Shown here: positions 54,012 through 63,900 of the stretch, piece after piece
How the letters are laid out: every line of letters begins with the position of its first letter
Numbering within the stretch: the first letter of the stretch is position 1
NCBI GenBank assembly: GCA_963720675.1
Contig: CAVRGH010000010.1
Location: forward strand, 930,001 to 994,000
Direction of reading: 5' to 3'
Source of the DNA: JALHSW01 sp963720675
Lineage (GTDB): Bacteria; Actinomycetota; Acidimicrobiia; IMCC26256; PALSA-555
DNA: 64,000 nucleotides
Program-made: the position numbers and the translations under genes
The notes under the pieces: model-generated
Told to the model about the DNA's origin: nothing
Database searches by the model: none
What the model saw: only the letters and a program-made list of their open reading frames with translations

Positions 54012-55141
54012 GTCCCGGTCAGCACGGCACGCGTGTGCCGGGCGATCATCAGGTCCTCATTGGTCTGCACGACGCGCACGGTCACCGCTGCACCCTCGGG
54101 GCTGACGATCGGTGCGTGCGCCGCGTTGCGCGAGGCATCGATCCGCAGACCGAGCACGTCCAGGCCTGCACAGGCCGCGGCGCGCACGGCGGCGGCCCGC
54201 TCACCGATCCCGCCCGTGAAGACCACCGTGTCGAGCCCGCCCAGCAGCGCGGCATACGCACCGAGCTGCATGCGCACGCGAGTCGTGAAGAGGCCGACCG
54301 CGAGCTCCGCACGCACGTCGCCGTCGGCGCTCGCTTCCAGGAGGTCGCGCATGTCCCCCGTCGTCCCGGAGACCCCGAGGAGCCCCGACTCGTGGTCGAG
54401 CAGATGCTCGAGCTCGTCCGCGCCGAGCCCCAGGCTGCGCACCAGGTGGAGCAGCACGCCGGGGTCGAGGTCGCCGCTGCGGGTCCCCATCGGGATCCCG
54501 CCGGTCGGGGTCATCCCCATGGTCGTGTCGATCGATGCTCCCCCGACGATCGCGGTCATGCTGGCCCCGTTGCCGAGATGGGCCACGACGGCTCGCCCGA
54601 GCACGTCGGCGCCGACCTCGCCGACCACGTACTCGTACGACAGCCCGTGGAACCCGTACTTCCGGACGCCCGCGTCGGCGAGCGCACGCGGCAAGGCCAG
54701 CCGCCACGCGACCTCCGGGATCGTCTGGTGGAACGCAGTGTCGAAGCACACGGCCTGCGGCAGTCCCGGGTTCGCCGACGCGACCGCGTCGACCGCGGCC
54801 AGTGCCGCCGGCAGGTGCAGCGGCGCGAACGGCTCGGCCGCTCGCAGCTCGTCGAGCACCCCGGCGTCGAGCACGACCGGCGAGAAGTGCGATGGCCCAC
54901 CGTGCACGAAGCGATGGCCGACGACGTCGAACGCGCCGGCCCTGCTCGCCAGCTGCTCCAGCACGTCGCCGACCCCGGCGGCGATCGCCGCCGTGCCGTC
55001 GAGCCCTTCGACGCTCGCCTCGGCCAGACGGTCCTCGGCCGAGTCGCCCACGCGGTACACGGCACCCTTGACCGACGAGGACCCGCAGTTCAGACATCCG
55101 ACGACGAGCTCCCGGGACGCAGGAGCCGCGCCGGCGCTCAC
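54008..55141 (-). CDS. ackA: Acetate kinase
   Basis: A 377-residue ASKHA-fold kinase that makes ATP and acetate from acetyl phosphate. VVGCLNCGSSSVKGAVY is the N-terminal phosphate motif, VCFDTAFHQTIP and YGFHGLSYEYV the substrate loops, VVAHLGNGASM and VVFTGGIGERAAAVRA the second phosphate and adenosine motifs. The GTG start overlaps the phosphoketolase stop codon by GTGA, so acetyl phosphate from that enzyme is passed on directly. Confidence 0.95.
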   Translation of the reverse strand: MSAGAAPASRELVVGCLNCGSSSVKGAVYRVGDSAEDRLAEASVEGLDGTAAIAAGVGDVLEQLASRAGAFDVVGHRFVHGGPSHFSPVVLDAGVLDELRAAEPFAPLHLPAALAAVDAVASANPGLPQAVCFDTAFHQTIPEVAWRLALPRALADAGVRKYGFHGLSYEYVVGEVGADVLGRAVVAHLGNGASMTAIVGGASIDTTMGMTPTGGIPMGTRSGDLDPGVLLHLVRSLGLGADELEHLLDHESGLLGVSGTTGDMRDLLEASADGDVRAELAVGLFTTRVRMQLGAYAALLGGLDTVVFTGGIGERAAAVRAAACAGLDVLGLRIDASRNAAHAPIVSPEGAAVTVRVVQTNEDLMIARHTRAVLTGT

Positions 55142-57511
55142 GAACCCGACCAGCGCCAGTCCCGGACCTCGGGCATGTCCTCGAAGTGGTCGACGACGTA
55201 GCCCCGATGGCGCTTGAGCATCGCGTTGCAGTGGGTGACGAGCGACTCGCCACTCGGCGGCACGTTCTTCGCGCGCCGCAGCGCCTCGAGGGCCAGGTGG
55301 TATCGGCTCATCCCGTTTTGCACGACCATGTCGAAGGGCGTCGTGGTCGTGCCCTCCTCCTCGAAGCCGCGCACGTGGAACCGCCCGGGCCGCGGGCGGC
55401 CGTGGATCGCGTGGTGCACCGCGCTCGCGTAGCCGTGGAACGCGAAGACCACGTCGCCCTCGGCCGTGAACAGGTCGGTGAATCGGCCATCGTCCATGCC
55501 GTGTGGGTGGTTGGCCGGCGTGAAGAGCGCCATCAGGTCGACCACGTTGACCACGCGGAAGACGAGCTCGGGGACGTGCTGCCGGAGCAGGTCGGCCGCG
55601 GCCATGAGCTCGAGCGTCGGGATGTCGCCTGCCGAGGCGAGGACGACGTCGGGATCGCTCTGGTCCCCCTCCCGGGAACCGGCCCAGTGCCACGCCGACG
55701 CTCCCGCCGCGCAGTGCTCCCTCGCCGCATCCATCGCGAGCCACTGGGGCTGCGGCTGCTTGTCGATCACGATCAGGTTCACGTTGTCGCGGCTGCGGAA
55801 GCAGTGGTCGGCGACCGAGAGCAGACAGTTCGCGTCGGGTGGGAGGTAGATGCGAGCGACGTTGCCGCGCTTGGTCATGACCGTGTCGATCAACCCCGGG
55901 CCTTGGTGGCTGAAACCGTTGTGGTCGTTGCGCCAGCACGTTGACGTGAGGAGCACGTTCAGCGAGGCGATCGGCTCACGCCAGGCCAGGTCCTCCGAGG
56001 CCTCGAGCCACTTGGTGTGCTGCACGAGCATCGACGCGGAGACCATGGCGAACGCCTCGTAGGTCGCGAACAGCCCGTGGCGACCCGTGAGGACGTAGCC
56101 CTCGAGCCAGCCCTCGCAGTTGTGCTCGCTGAGGATCTCCATCACGCGACCGTCGGGAGACACGTGGTCGTCGGTCGGCAGCAAGGGTGCGACGAGGCAG
56201 CGGTCCTCCACCTCGAACACCGGTGTCAGTCGGTTCGACGTGGTCTCGTCCGGACAGAACAGCCGGAAGTTCGCCGCATCGGCGTTGCGGACGAAGATGT
56301 CGCGCAGCACCTCACCGAGGTAGCCCGTCGACTCCAGCTGCTGCTCACCCGGGTTGCGCACGTCGACCGCGTAGTCGGTGAAGTCGGGGAGATCGAGCGG
56401 TCGGAGCATCTTCCCGCCATTGGCATGCGGGTTCGCGCCCATCCGCAAGTCCCCGTCCGGCGCGAGCGCGGTGAGCGCAGCGATCGGGCGACCGTCGGCG
56501 TCGAAGAGGTCCTCCGGGCGATACGAGCGCATCCACTCCTCGAGCATCCGGAGCTGGGCCGGGTCGTCCTTCGGGTGCGGGAGCGGCACCTGGTGCGCGC
56601 GCCATGTGCCCTCCACCGGCAGACCGTTGAGCACCTTGGGTCCGGTCCACCCCTTGGGTGTGCGCAGCACGATCGCGGGCCACCGCGGGCGCTCGCCGAA
56701 CCCGTGGGCGCGCGCCCCGTCCTGGATCGTGTGGATGTCGTCGAAGCACCGGTCGAGCGTCTCGGCGAGCGCGCGGTGGACAGCTCGGTGGGTCGTCGCC
56801 CGCTACGAGGTGCACGTCGTAGCCGTAGCCACCGAGGATCGATCTGAGCGCGTCGTCGCTCGTGCGGCCGAACACCGTCGGCCCCGAGATCTTGTAGCCG
56901 TTGAGGTGCAGGATCGGGAGGACGGCGCCGTCGCGCACCGGGTTCAGGAAGTTGATCCCCTGCCACGACCCGGACAGTGGGCCGGTCTCGGCCTCGCCGT
57001 CGCCGATCACGCACGCGACGACGAGGTCGGGGTTGTCGAACGCCGCTCCGAACGCGTGCACCAGCGCGTAGCCGAGCTCACCACCTTCGTGGATCGACCC
57101 GGGGGTCGGCACGCTGACGTGGCTCGGCACCCCGCCCGGCGTGGAGAACTGCCGGAAGAGGCGACGCATGCCCGCGGCGTCGAGGGACACGTCGGGGTAC
57201 ACCTCCGAGTACGTGCCCTCGAGCCAGTCGTTGGCGAGGATCGCGGGACCGCCGTGGCCCGGTCCGGTGATGTAGACGACGTTCGCGTCGCGTGCCCGGA
57301 CCACCCGGTTGAGGTGCGCGTACAGCAGGCTCAGGCCGGGCGACGTGCCCCAGTGGCCGAGGAGCCGCGGCTTGATGTGCTCGGCGCGCAGCGGTTCGCG
57401 GAGGAGCGCGTTGTCGAGGAGGTAGATCTGACCGACGGTGAGGTAGTTGGCCGCCCGCCAGTACGCGTCGACAGCGTCGATCTCGCCCGCGGTGATCCCG
57501 CTGTCGCCCAC
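55138..57511 (-). CDS. xfp: Phosphoketolase (one frame break)
   Basis: Thiamine-diphosphate enzyme of about 790 residues that cleaves xylulose-5-phosphate and/or fructose-6-phosphate to acetyl phosphate. GHWGTSPGLSLLYAHLNR, GPGHGGPA, PGSIHEGGELGY and VIGDGEAETGPL (ThDP/Mg site) are in the N-terminal half; STCWRNDHNGFSHQGPG and LPPDANCLLSV in the second half. The frame steps near 56790, explained by one extra base before a short loop. The GTG start is set by a TACCCT box 6 nt upstream. It forms an operon with ackA. Confidence 0.95.
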
Positions 57512-57517
57512 CGGCTC

Positions 57518-57523
57518 AGGGTA
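57518..57523 (-). promoter_or_regulatory. -10 box (TACCCT) of a leaderless phosphoketolase transcript
   Basis: TACCCT on the minus strand is 6 nt before the GTG at 57511, so phosphoketolase-ackA may have its own promoter despite the close upstream gene. Confidence 0.45.
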
Positions 57524-57524
57524 C

Positions 57525-58320
57525 TCAGCCGTCGAGGGCCCACCGGAGCATCGCTTCGACGCGCAACGGCGACCCGGGTTCGACGATCCGTGGTGCGAGG
57601 TTGAACTCGTCGGGCGGACCTGATTGAGGTTCGACGCAGACCGCGTGCTCCGGGTCGGTGTACACGACGAGGCACGGGCAGTCCGTGGTGATCGTCAGCG
57701 TGGCGGCACCGGGCCAGCGCAGGATCGCGGCCGGCTCCCCGAGGTCGGTGAAGCAGTCGTCCCACGGCGGAGGCACGACCGGCACCACCTCACCGCTGGG
57801 GATCCCTTCGCCGTCGACGCGGTACATCCGGTCTGCGTGCAGCTCCACCTCGAGTGGCTCGCCGCGGTCGAGGTAGCGGCTCCACCACGGGTGCCAGCCG
57901 CACGAGACGGGCATCGCCCGCTCGGTGGCGTGGACCTCCATCGTCAGCGAGAGCTGCTCGGGTGCGAGGGTGAAGCGCTGGACGACGCGCCCGCCGAACG
58001 GCCACGGGTCCGTGAGCGCGACCGAGAGGACCGCGCTCGTCGCGTCGTGGTCCTCGACCGTCCACTTGGCGTCGCGCACGGTCCCGTGGATCGCGTGCGG
58101 CGGCTTGTTCAGTGGGAGGTGGTAGCGACGCGTCGTCGAAGGTGAACTCGCCGTGTCGGATACGCCCCGCCCACGGAGCCATCGGGAAGATGCCGTGGTT
58201 GTGATCGTCGAGGTCGGGCGGGACGACGAGCGCGAACTCACCCACCTCGAGGTGCAGGACCCGCCCGCCGCCGTCGGAGTCGACGACGAGGCGAGCGTCG
58301 CCCGACGTGAGCTCGATCAC
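57525..58320 (-). CDS. Aldose 1-epimerase family protein (one frame break)
   Basis: About 264 residues of the galactose-mutarotase fold. HNHGIFPMAPWAGRI is the N-terminal motif with substrate-binding residues; PHAIHGTVRDAKW and CGWHPWW (His pair) and the catalytic-Glu region VCVEPQSGPPDEFN follow. The frame steps near 58130, consistent with one inserted base. It probably interconverts sugar anomers feeding the phosphoketolase route. The GTG start is provisional. Confidence 0.85.
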
Positions 58321-58350
58321 GTCATGCCCGGCGCACGGTGTCGCCCGACA

Positions 58351-59542
58351 TCAGGCGAGCCGCTCGATCACGGTGGCGTTCGCCTGGCCGCCGCCCTCGC
58401 ACATCGTCTGGAACCCGTAGCGACCACCCGTGGCCTCGAGGTGGTTGAGCATCGTCGTCATGAGGCGCACGCCGCTCGCACCGAGCGGGTGACCGATCGC
58501 GATCGCCCCACCGCGCGGGTTGTACTTCTCCGGGTCGGGCCGGAACTCCTTCGCCCACATCAGCGCGATCGCGGCGAAGGCTTCGTTGCACTCGATCGCG
58601 TCGAAGTCGTCGATCCTCATCCCGGTCTTGTCGAGGAGCTTGCGCGTCACGGGGTTGGGTGCCGAGAGCACGAGCACCGGATCGTCGGCGAGCACCGCGA
58701 AGTGGACGAAGCGCGCCCGGATCGGGAGCCCGAGCCGCTCCGCCGTCGCGCGGTCCGCGATCAACATCGCCGAGGCGCCGTCGCTCATCTGCGAAGCGTT
58801 GCCCGCGGTGATGTCCGGGGCCGGCTGGTCCTCTGACTCCCACGCCGGCTTCAGGCCCGCGAGCCCCTCGAGCGTGGTGCTGCGCCGGATTCCCTCGTCG
58901 GCGGTCGAGCACCTCGCCCGTCTCCCGTCCCTCCTCGTCGCGGATCGGGACCGGCAGGATCTCCTTGGCGAAGTGACCGTTGTCCGTGTTCTCCGCGGCC
59001 CGCTGCTGACTCTGCAACGAGAACTCGTCCATCTCCTCGCGGGTGACGCCGAACTTGTCGGCGAGCACCTGCGCGACCCAGAACTGGATGCCGAGCACGC
59101 CGCCACAGGCCTCGAGGAATGCCGGCGAGAAGGGGCCGATGCCTCCCCGCGCGTTGCTCGACATCGGAGCACGCGTCATCGACTCGACCCCGCACGCGAT
59201 CCCGATGTCGTAGGCACCGGCCATCACGCCCTGGGCGACGAAGTGCATCGACTGCTGCGACGAACCGCACTGGCGATCCACCGAGGTGGCCGGGACGTGA
59301 GCCGGGAGGCCGGCGGCGACCCACGCGTTCCGGGTCACGTTGCAGCCCTGCTCCCCTGCCTGCGAGACACACCCGCCGACGACGTCATCGATCCGGCCCG
59401 GGTCGACGTCGTTGCGCTCGAGCAGCTCGGACAGCGCGTGGCCCAGCAGGTCGGTGGGGTGCCATCCCGAGAGCGCACCCTTCCGCTTCCCGATCGCGGT
59501 TCGCAGCGTGTCGATGACGACTGCTTCGCGGACTTCAGGCAT
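58351..59542 (-). CDS. Acetyl-CoA acetyltransferase (thiolase; one frame break)
   Basis: Degradative or biosynthetic thiolase of about 396 residues. The acyl-enzyme Cys is in SVDRQCGSSQQ, the His in AIGHPLGASG and the second Cys in CEGGGQANATVIE, with NEAFAAIAL between. The frame steps near 58905, consistent with one inserted base after EVLDR. GGAGG lies 10 nt before the ATG. Its promoter probably uses TACGAT inside the palindromic operator shared with the divergent ETF gene. Confidence 0.92.
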
Positions 59543-59604
59543 GCCGAACTGCCTCCGAGTGCTCGATGCGGGCCGTCACGCATGTGGAACACGGCCCCGG
59601 AAAC

Positions 59605-59620
59605 CTGACATCGTAGTCAG
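59605..59620. promoter_or_regulatory. Palindromic operator CTGAC-N6-GTCAG between thiolase and ETF
   Basis: CTGAC ATCGTA GTCAG, extended by C and G to an 18-bp palindrome (59604-59621). On the minus strand TACGAT in the spacer is a good -10 for the thiolase. On the plus strand the site ends on the GTG start of the ETF gene. Confidence 0.65.
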
Positions 59621-61454
59621 GTGCGCATCGCCACCCTCGTGAAGCAGATCCCTGCCTTCGCGGAGCTGGAGCTCGGCGCGGACGGGCGGCTGCAGCGCGA
59701 CGGCCTCGACCTCGAGATGAACCCCTACTGCCGCCGCGCCGTCGCGCAGGCGGTCGAGCTGGCCGCTGCGGTCGGCGACGGCATGGTCACGGTGTTCACG
59801 CTCGGCCCGCCCGCCGCGGAGGACGTGCTGCGTGAGGCCATCGCGTGGGGCACGGAGAACGCAGTCACCGTCGAGGGAGTGCTCGTCACCGATCCCGCGT
59901 TCGCCGGTTCCGACACCCTCGCGACGGCGCGCGCGCTCGCGGCAGCGATCGAGCACGAGGGACCGTTCGACCTCGTGCTCCTCGGCCGCAACTCCGTCGA
60001 CGCCGACACCGGCCAGGTCGGCCCGGAGCTGGCCGAGCTGCTCGACCTGCCGTTCGCGACCGGTGTGCGCCACCTGAGCATGAAGGGCCAGACCCTGCAT
60101 CTCCGGTGCGAACACGACGACGGCTGGGCCCAGCTCGAGGTCGATCTGCCCGTCGTGGCCTCGTGCGCGGAACGGCTCATCGACCCCTGCAAGGTGCCGC
60201 CGGAAGGACGCGCGACGGTCGACGCGGCGAACCTCCGCACGCTCACGGCTGCGGACCTCGGTGGCACCACCTGGGGCACCGGCCCGTGGGGCGCCGACGG
60301 CAGCCCGACGCGGGTCGGGCCCGTGCGCGTGCACGGCGTCGAGCGGGCGCGGGCGGTGCTGGCCGGTCCGCTCGACGAGCAGGTACATGCCGCGGTCGAA
60401 GCGCTGCTCGCCCGCGACGCGCTCACCGACCCGATCGAGGAGGCCGTCGCCGTCGAGCGCGTCCCCGCTGCCGTCGCCGGCGCCGGTCCCGTGGTCGGTG
60501 TGGTGCTCGAGCCGAATCGTCCGCACGTGGCACGGGAGCTCCTCGGTGCCGCGGCGCGGCTCGCCGGCGAGCTCGCGGGCTCGGTCACCGCACTGACCCT
60601 CGAGGACACTCCCGCGGAGGTCCTCGGCTCCTGGGGCGCCGACGACGTCCTCGCGATCACCGGTCGGGAGGGCGACCAGGTGATCGACCCGGTGCGTCTC
60701 GTCGAAGAGGACATCGCCCACCTGGTCGCCGACTGGGCGGGTGACGCCGTGGCCTGGGGCGTCCTCGTCCCGAGCACCGCCTGGGGCCGCGAGGTCGCTG
60801 GCCCGCGCCGCAGCGCGGCTCGGGGCCGGGCTCACGGGCGACGCCGTCGACGTGGAGGTCGCCGACGGACGCCTCGTGGCGTGGAAGCCGGCCTTCGGCG
60901 GCCAGCTCGTCGCGGCCATCACCGCCGACTCCGCGGTGCAGATGGCCACGGTGCGGGCCGGGATGCTCACCGCGCTCGCGCCACGCGTCGCGACGGCAGC
61001 GGTGCGAACCGTGGACGTGACGCCGCGGGGCCGGGTCCAGGTGCTGGCCCGCACCCGCGACGACGACCTCGACACGCTCGCCGAGGCCCGCGCCGTGGTG
61101 GGGATCGGCCAGGGCGTCGCACCCGACGAGTACCCGCTGCTGGAACCCCTCCTCGAGTCACTCGGTGCCGAGCTCGCCGCGACCCGGAAGGTGACCGACC
61201 GCGGCTGGCTCCCGCGGTCTCGACAGGTCGGCATCACCGGTCGGACGATCGCACCACGGCTCTACGTCGCCATCGGCGCGAGCGGGAAGTTCAACCACAT
61301 GGTCGGCGTGCGCGCGGCCGGGACCGTGCTCGCCGTGAACTCCGATCCCGGTGCGCTCGTCTTCGAGGCCGCCGACATCGGCATCGTCGGCGACTGGCTC
61401 GAGGTGGTACCGAGGCTCGTGGCCGAGCTCGCCCGGGTCACCGCTCCGGCCTGA
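59621..61454 (+). CDS. Electron transfer flavoprotein, beta and alpha subunits fused (one frame break)
   Basis: A single polypeptide of about 610 residues. Residues 1-265 are EtfB (RIATLVKQIPAFAELELG, LVLLGRNSVDADTGQVGPELAELL, DLPVVASCAERLIDPCKVPPEG). After a linker near residues 270-285, the rest is EtfA (VVGVVLEPNRPHVARELLGAA, GQGVAPDEYPLLEPL, ITGRTIAPRLYVAIGASG, AVNSDPGALVFEAADIGIVGDWLEVVP, the FAD-binding domain). It would take electrons from acyl-CoA dehydrogenases to the quinone pool. The frame steps near 60800, consistent with one inserted base. The GTG start abuts the palindromic operator. Confidence 0.88.
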
Positions 61455-61561
61455 CGCGGCTGCACCAGACGGGGATGGCGGGCTGAACCCGCCGCGATGC
61501 CGGGCTGTACGGTGTGCGCACGAAGCACGCACTTTGGACAGCTTGAAGGGAAGCCCCAACG

Positions 61562-61951
61562 ATGAATGTGTTCCTCGCCGACGGTGAGTTCGGCTCCGGG
61601 CAGTTCCTGCTCGGGATGCTCTACATCTTCTTCTTCGTGATCTGGTTCTGGCTGCTGATCAGCATCTTCAGCGACCTGTTCCGGCGCCACGACATCTCGG
61701 GATGGGTCAAGGCGCTCTGGATCATCGGCGTCATCATCTTCTCCTACCTCGGCATCCTCGTGTACTTCATCACCCAGGGTCACGGGATGGCGGAGCGCAA
61801 CCAGAAGCAGGCCAAGGAGATCCAGGACCAGATCCGTCAGCAGGCGGGCTACAGCTCCGCCGACGAGCTCGAGAAGCTCAAGAAGCTGCACGACGCCGGC
61901 ACGTTGTCGGACGACGAGTACGCAGCCCAGAAGGCCAAGGTCCTCGCGTAG
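61562..61951 (+). CDS. SHOCT domain membrane protein
   Basis: A 129-residue protein with two membrane helices (FLLGMLYIFFFVIWFWLLISIF and WIIGVIIFSYLGILVYFI), the PLDc_N-like arrangement. A basic/amphipathic segment (RNQKQAKEIQDQIRQQ) and a C-terminal SHOCT motif (ADELEKLKKLHDAGTLSDDEYAAQKAKVL) follow. The role of such small proteins is unknown. AAGGGA lies 9-14 nt before the ATG. A strong hairpin follows the stop codon. Confidence 0.88.
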   Translation: MNVFLADGEFGSGQFLLGMLYIFFFVIWFWLLISIFSDLFRRHDISGWVKALWIIGVIIFSYLGILVYFITQGHGMAERNQKQAKEIQDQIRQQAGYSSADELEKLKKLHDAGTLSDDEYAAQKAKVLA

Positions 61952-61975
61952 GCGAGACCTCGACACCGAACGACG

Positions 61976-62006
61976 AGGAGGGGCGGGCCGATGGCCCGCC
62001 CCTCCT
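61976..62006. terminator. Strong hairpin terminator
   Basis: A perfect 14-bp stem, AGGAGGGGCGGGCC pairing with GGCCCGCCCCTCCT around a GAT loop. It sits between the convergent SHOCT and DoxX genes and can serve both strands. There is no long U run, as is common in GC-rich actinobacteria. Confidence 0.8.
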
Positions 62007-62031
62007 TCGCGTTCGCTCACGTGCCGGCGCC

Positions 62032-62562
62032 CTAGGTGGCCGCGTCCGTCTTCTTCGGCGGCCGCCAGAAGGTGGCGAGGAACGCGATGGTCCCGCCGAT
62101 CCCCACGATCAGCACGATCGCGAGGGCAGTCTTCGCCTCGAAGGGGAACGCGAGGCCGAACGCGTCGTCGAGCGACCATTCCCCGGGACCGAGGACCCCC
62201 AGTGCGAGTGAGAGCACGGCAAGCGTCGTGACGTACTCGTAGCCCTCGCCGGGGTTGTTGCTCCAGAAGCCGTTCTTCCGGTGGTTGGTGACGAGCGCGA
62301 CCAGGACGATCGAGGCCGTGCCCGCGTACGCCAGCGGCGTGAGCAACCCGACGATGAGCAGCGCGCCCACGCCGAGCTCGGTGAGCGTGACCATCCACGC
62401 GTGGAACGGACCGGGTTTGAGGCCCAGGCTCTCGAACCAGTTCGCCATGCCGGGGCCGGACCGCACCGACTGCAGGTGCCGCCAGCCGTGGGCGAACATG
62501 ACCACGCCCATCCACACCCGCGCGACCAGCAGTGCCAAGTTCACCGCATCGAGATCGTTCAC
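62032..62562 (-). CDS. DoxX family membrane protein
   Basis: A 176-residue protein with four membrane helices of the DoxX family. ALLVARVWMGVVMFAHGWRHL opens helix 1, ELGVGALLIVGLLTPLAYAG is helix 2, NGFWSNNPGEGYEYVTTLAVLSLALGVLGPG is helix 3 and its loop. Members are linked to oxidoreductase complexes and redox stress; the partner is unknown. GGAGG lies 5-9 nt before the GTG start. Confidence 0.9.
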   Translation of the reverse strand: MNDLDAVNLALLVARVWMGVVMFAHGWRHLQSVRSGPGMANWFESLGLKPGPFHAWMVTLTELGVGALLIVGLLTPLAYAGTASIVLVALVTNHRKNGFWSNNPGEGYEYVTTLAVLSLALGVLGPGEWSLDDAFGLAFPFEAKTALAIVLIVGIGGTIAFLATFWRPPKKTDAAT

Positions 62563-62642
62563 TTCGCCTCCACCCCATCGTCAGCACGACGTCGTCGGCT
62601 CGTAGCCGTGGGCGCACCCTAGCGACCCCACGGACCAACACG

Positions 62643-62663
62643 TAGGCTGACATGGACGTCAGC
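62643..62663. promoter_or_regulatory. -10 box (TAGGCT) and palindromic operator CTGAC-N6-GTCAG of the amidohydrolase gene
   Basis: TAGGCT (62643-62648) ends in the first two bases of CTGAC ATGGAC GTCAG (62647-62662), which extends by G and C to 18 bp (62646-62663). This is the same geometry as the site at 35322. The mRNA would have a leader of about 35 nt with a GAGGGGG ribosome site. Confidence 0.65.
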
Positions 62664-62688
62664 AAACGCAAGCGCTCGAGGGGGAACC

Positions 62689-63880
62689 ATGCCCAACGCC
62701 GAGGACCTCATCCTGGTGAGCGTCGACGACCACGTCGTCGAACCCCCGAACCTCTTCGACAACCACCTGCCGGAGAAGTGGAAGGAGTTCGCGCCGAAGA
62801 GCGTGCACAAGGACGGCCTCGACGTCTGGGTCTACGAGGGCATCGAGATCCCCAACATCGGGCTGAACGCGGTCGCCGGTCGTCCGCCCGAGGAGTACGA
62901 CATCGAACCGACGTCGTACGACATGATGCCGCGCGGGTTGCTACGACATCCACGAACGCGTCAAGGACATGAACCGCAACGGCGTGCTCACGTCGATGTG
63001 CTTCCCGAGCTTCGTGCAGTTCTGCGGGCAGCTGTTCTCACGCTCGAAGGACCTCGACATGGGGCTCAACCTGCTGCGCGCGTACAACGACTGGCACATC
63101 GACGAGTGGTGCGGCACGTACCCCGGCCGCTTCATGCCGCTGTCGATCCCGCCGATCTGGGATCCGCAGCTGATGGCCGACGAGGTGCGCCGCGTCGCGA
63201 AGAAGGGTTGCCACGCCGTCACGTTCTCGGAGAACCCTGCGAAGCTCGGCTGGCCGAACATCTTCGGTGACCACTGGGACCCGTTCTTCCAGGCGTGTGA
63301 GGACGAGGGCACGGTGATCTGTCTGCACATCGGGTCGTCGTCGACCGTGCTCGAGCTCGAGCCCGGCGCGCCGATCGACATCATGATCACGCTCACGCCG
63401 CTGAACACGATGAACGCGGCGACCGACCTCATCTGGTCGCAGGTGCTGCGCAAGTTCCCGAAGCTGCAGTTCGCGCTCTCCGAGGGCGGCACCGGCTGGA
63501 TCCCGTACTGGCTGGAACGGATCGACTACGTGTACCAGCAACACCACTTCTGGACGAGCCAGGACTTCGGTGACCGCCTCCCGAGCGAGGTCGCGCGCGA
63601 CCACTTCAGCTACTGCTTCATCAGCGACCGGGTCGGCGTCGACGAGCGCGACAAGATCGGCGTCGACTCGATGACCTGGGAGTGCGACTACCCACATTCG
63701 GACTCGTCGTGGCCGAACTCGCCCGAGGCCGTGGCCAAGCAGCTCGACGGGATCTCCGACGCGGACGTCGCCAAGATGACGCACGAGAACGCCATGCGGA
63801 TCTACCGGTTCGACCCGTTCGCGCACCGCAGCAAGGAGCAGTCGACGGTCGGTGCGCTCCGGGCCGAGACGCCCGACTGA
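62689..63880 (+). CDS. Amidohydrolase family metal-dependent hydrolase (one frame break)
   Basis: About 396 residues, a TIM-barrel amidohydrolase of COG2159. ILVSVDDHVVEPP is the first-strand metal motif; VICLHIGSSS, KLQFALSEGG (His/Glu region) and the closing WECDYPHSDSSWPNS are typical of this actinobacterial group. The frame steps near 62941; deleting one base gives CYDIHERVKDMNRNG. The gene is under the palindromic operator and may hydrolyse or decarboxylate a ring-cleavage product. Confidence 0.88.
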
Positions 63881-63900
63881 GCCGGCGACCGGACGGGCCG

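Noticed and set aside
55142..55939. A fused phosphoketolase-like/acetate kinase protein from an extended acetate kinase frame.
   Set aside because: The extension is out of frame with phosphoketolase and is a shadow; GTG 55141 overlaps the phosphoketolase stop in the usual way.
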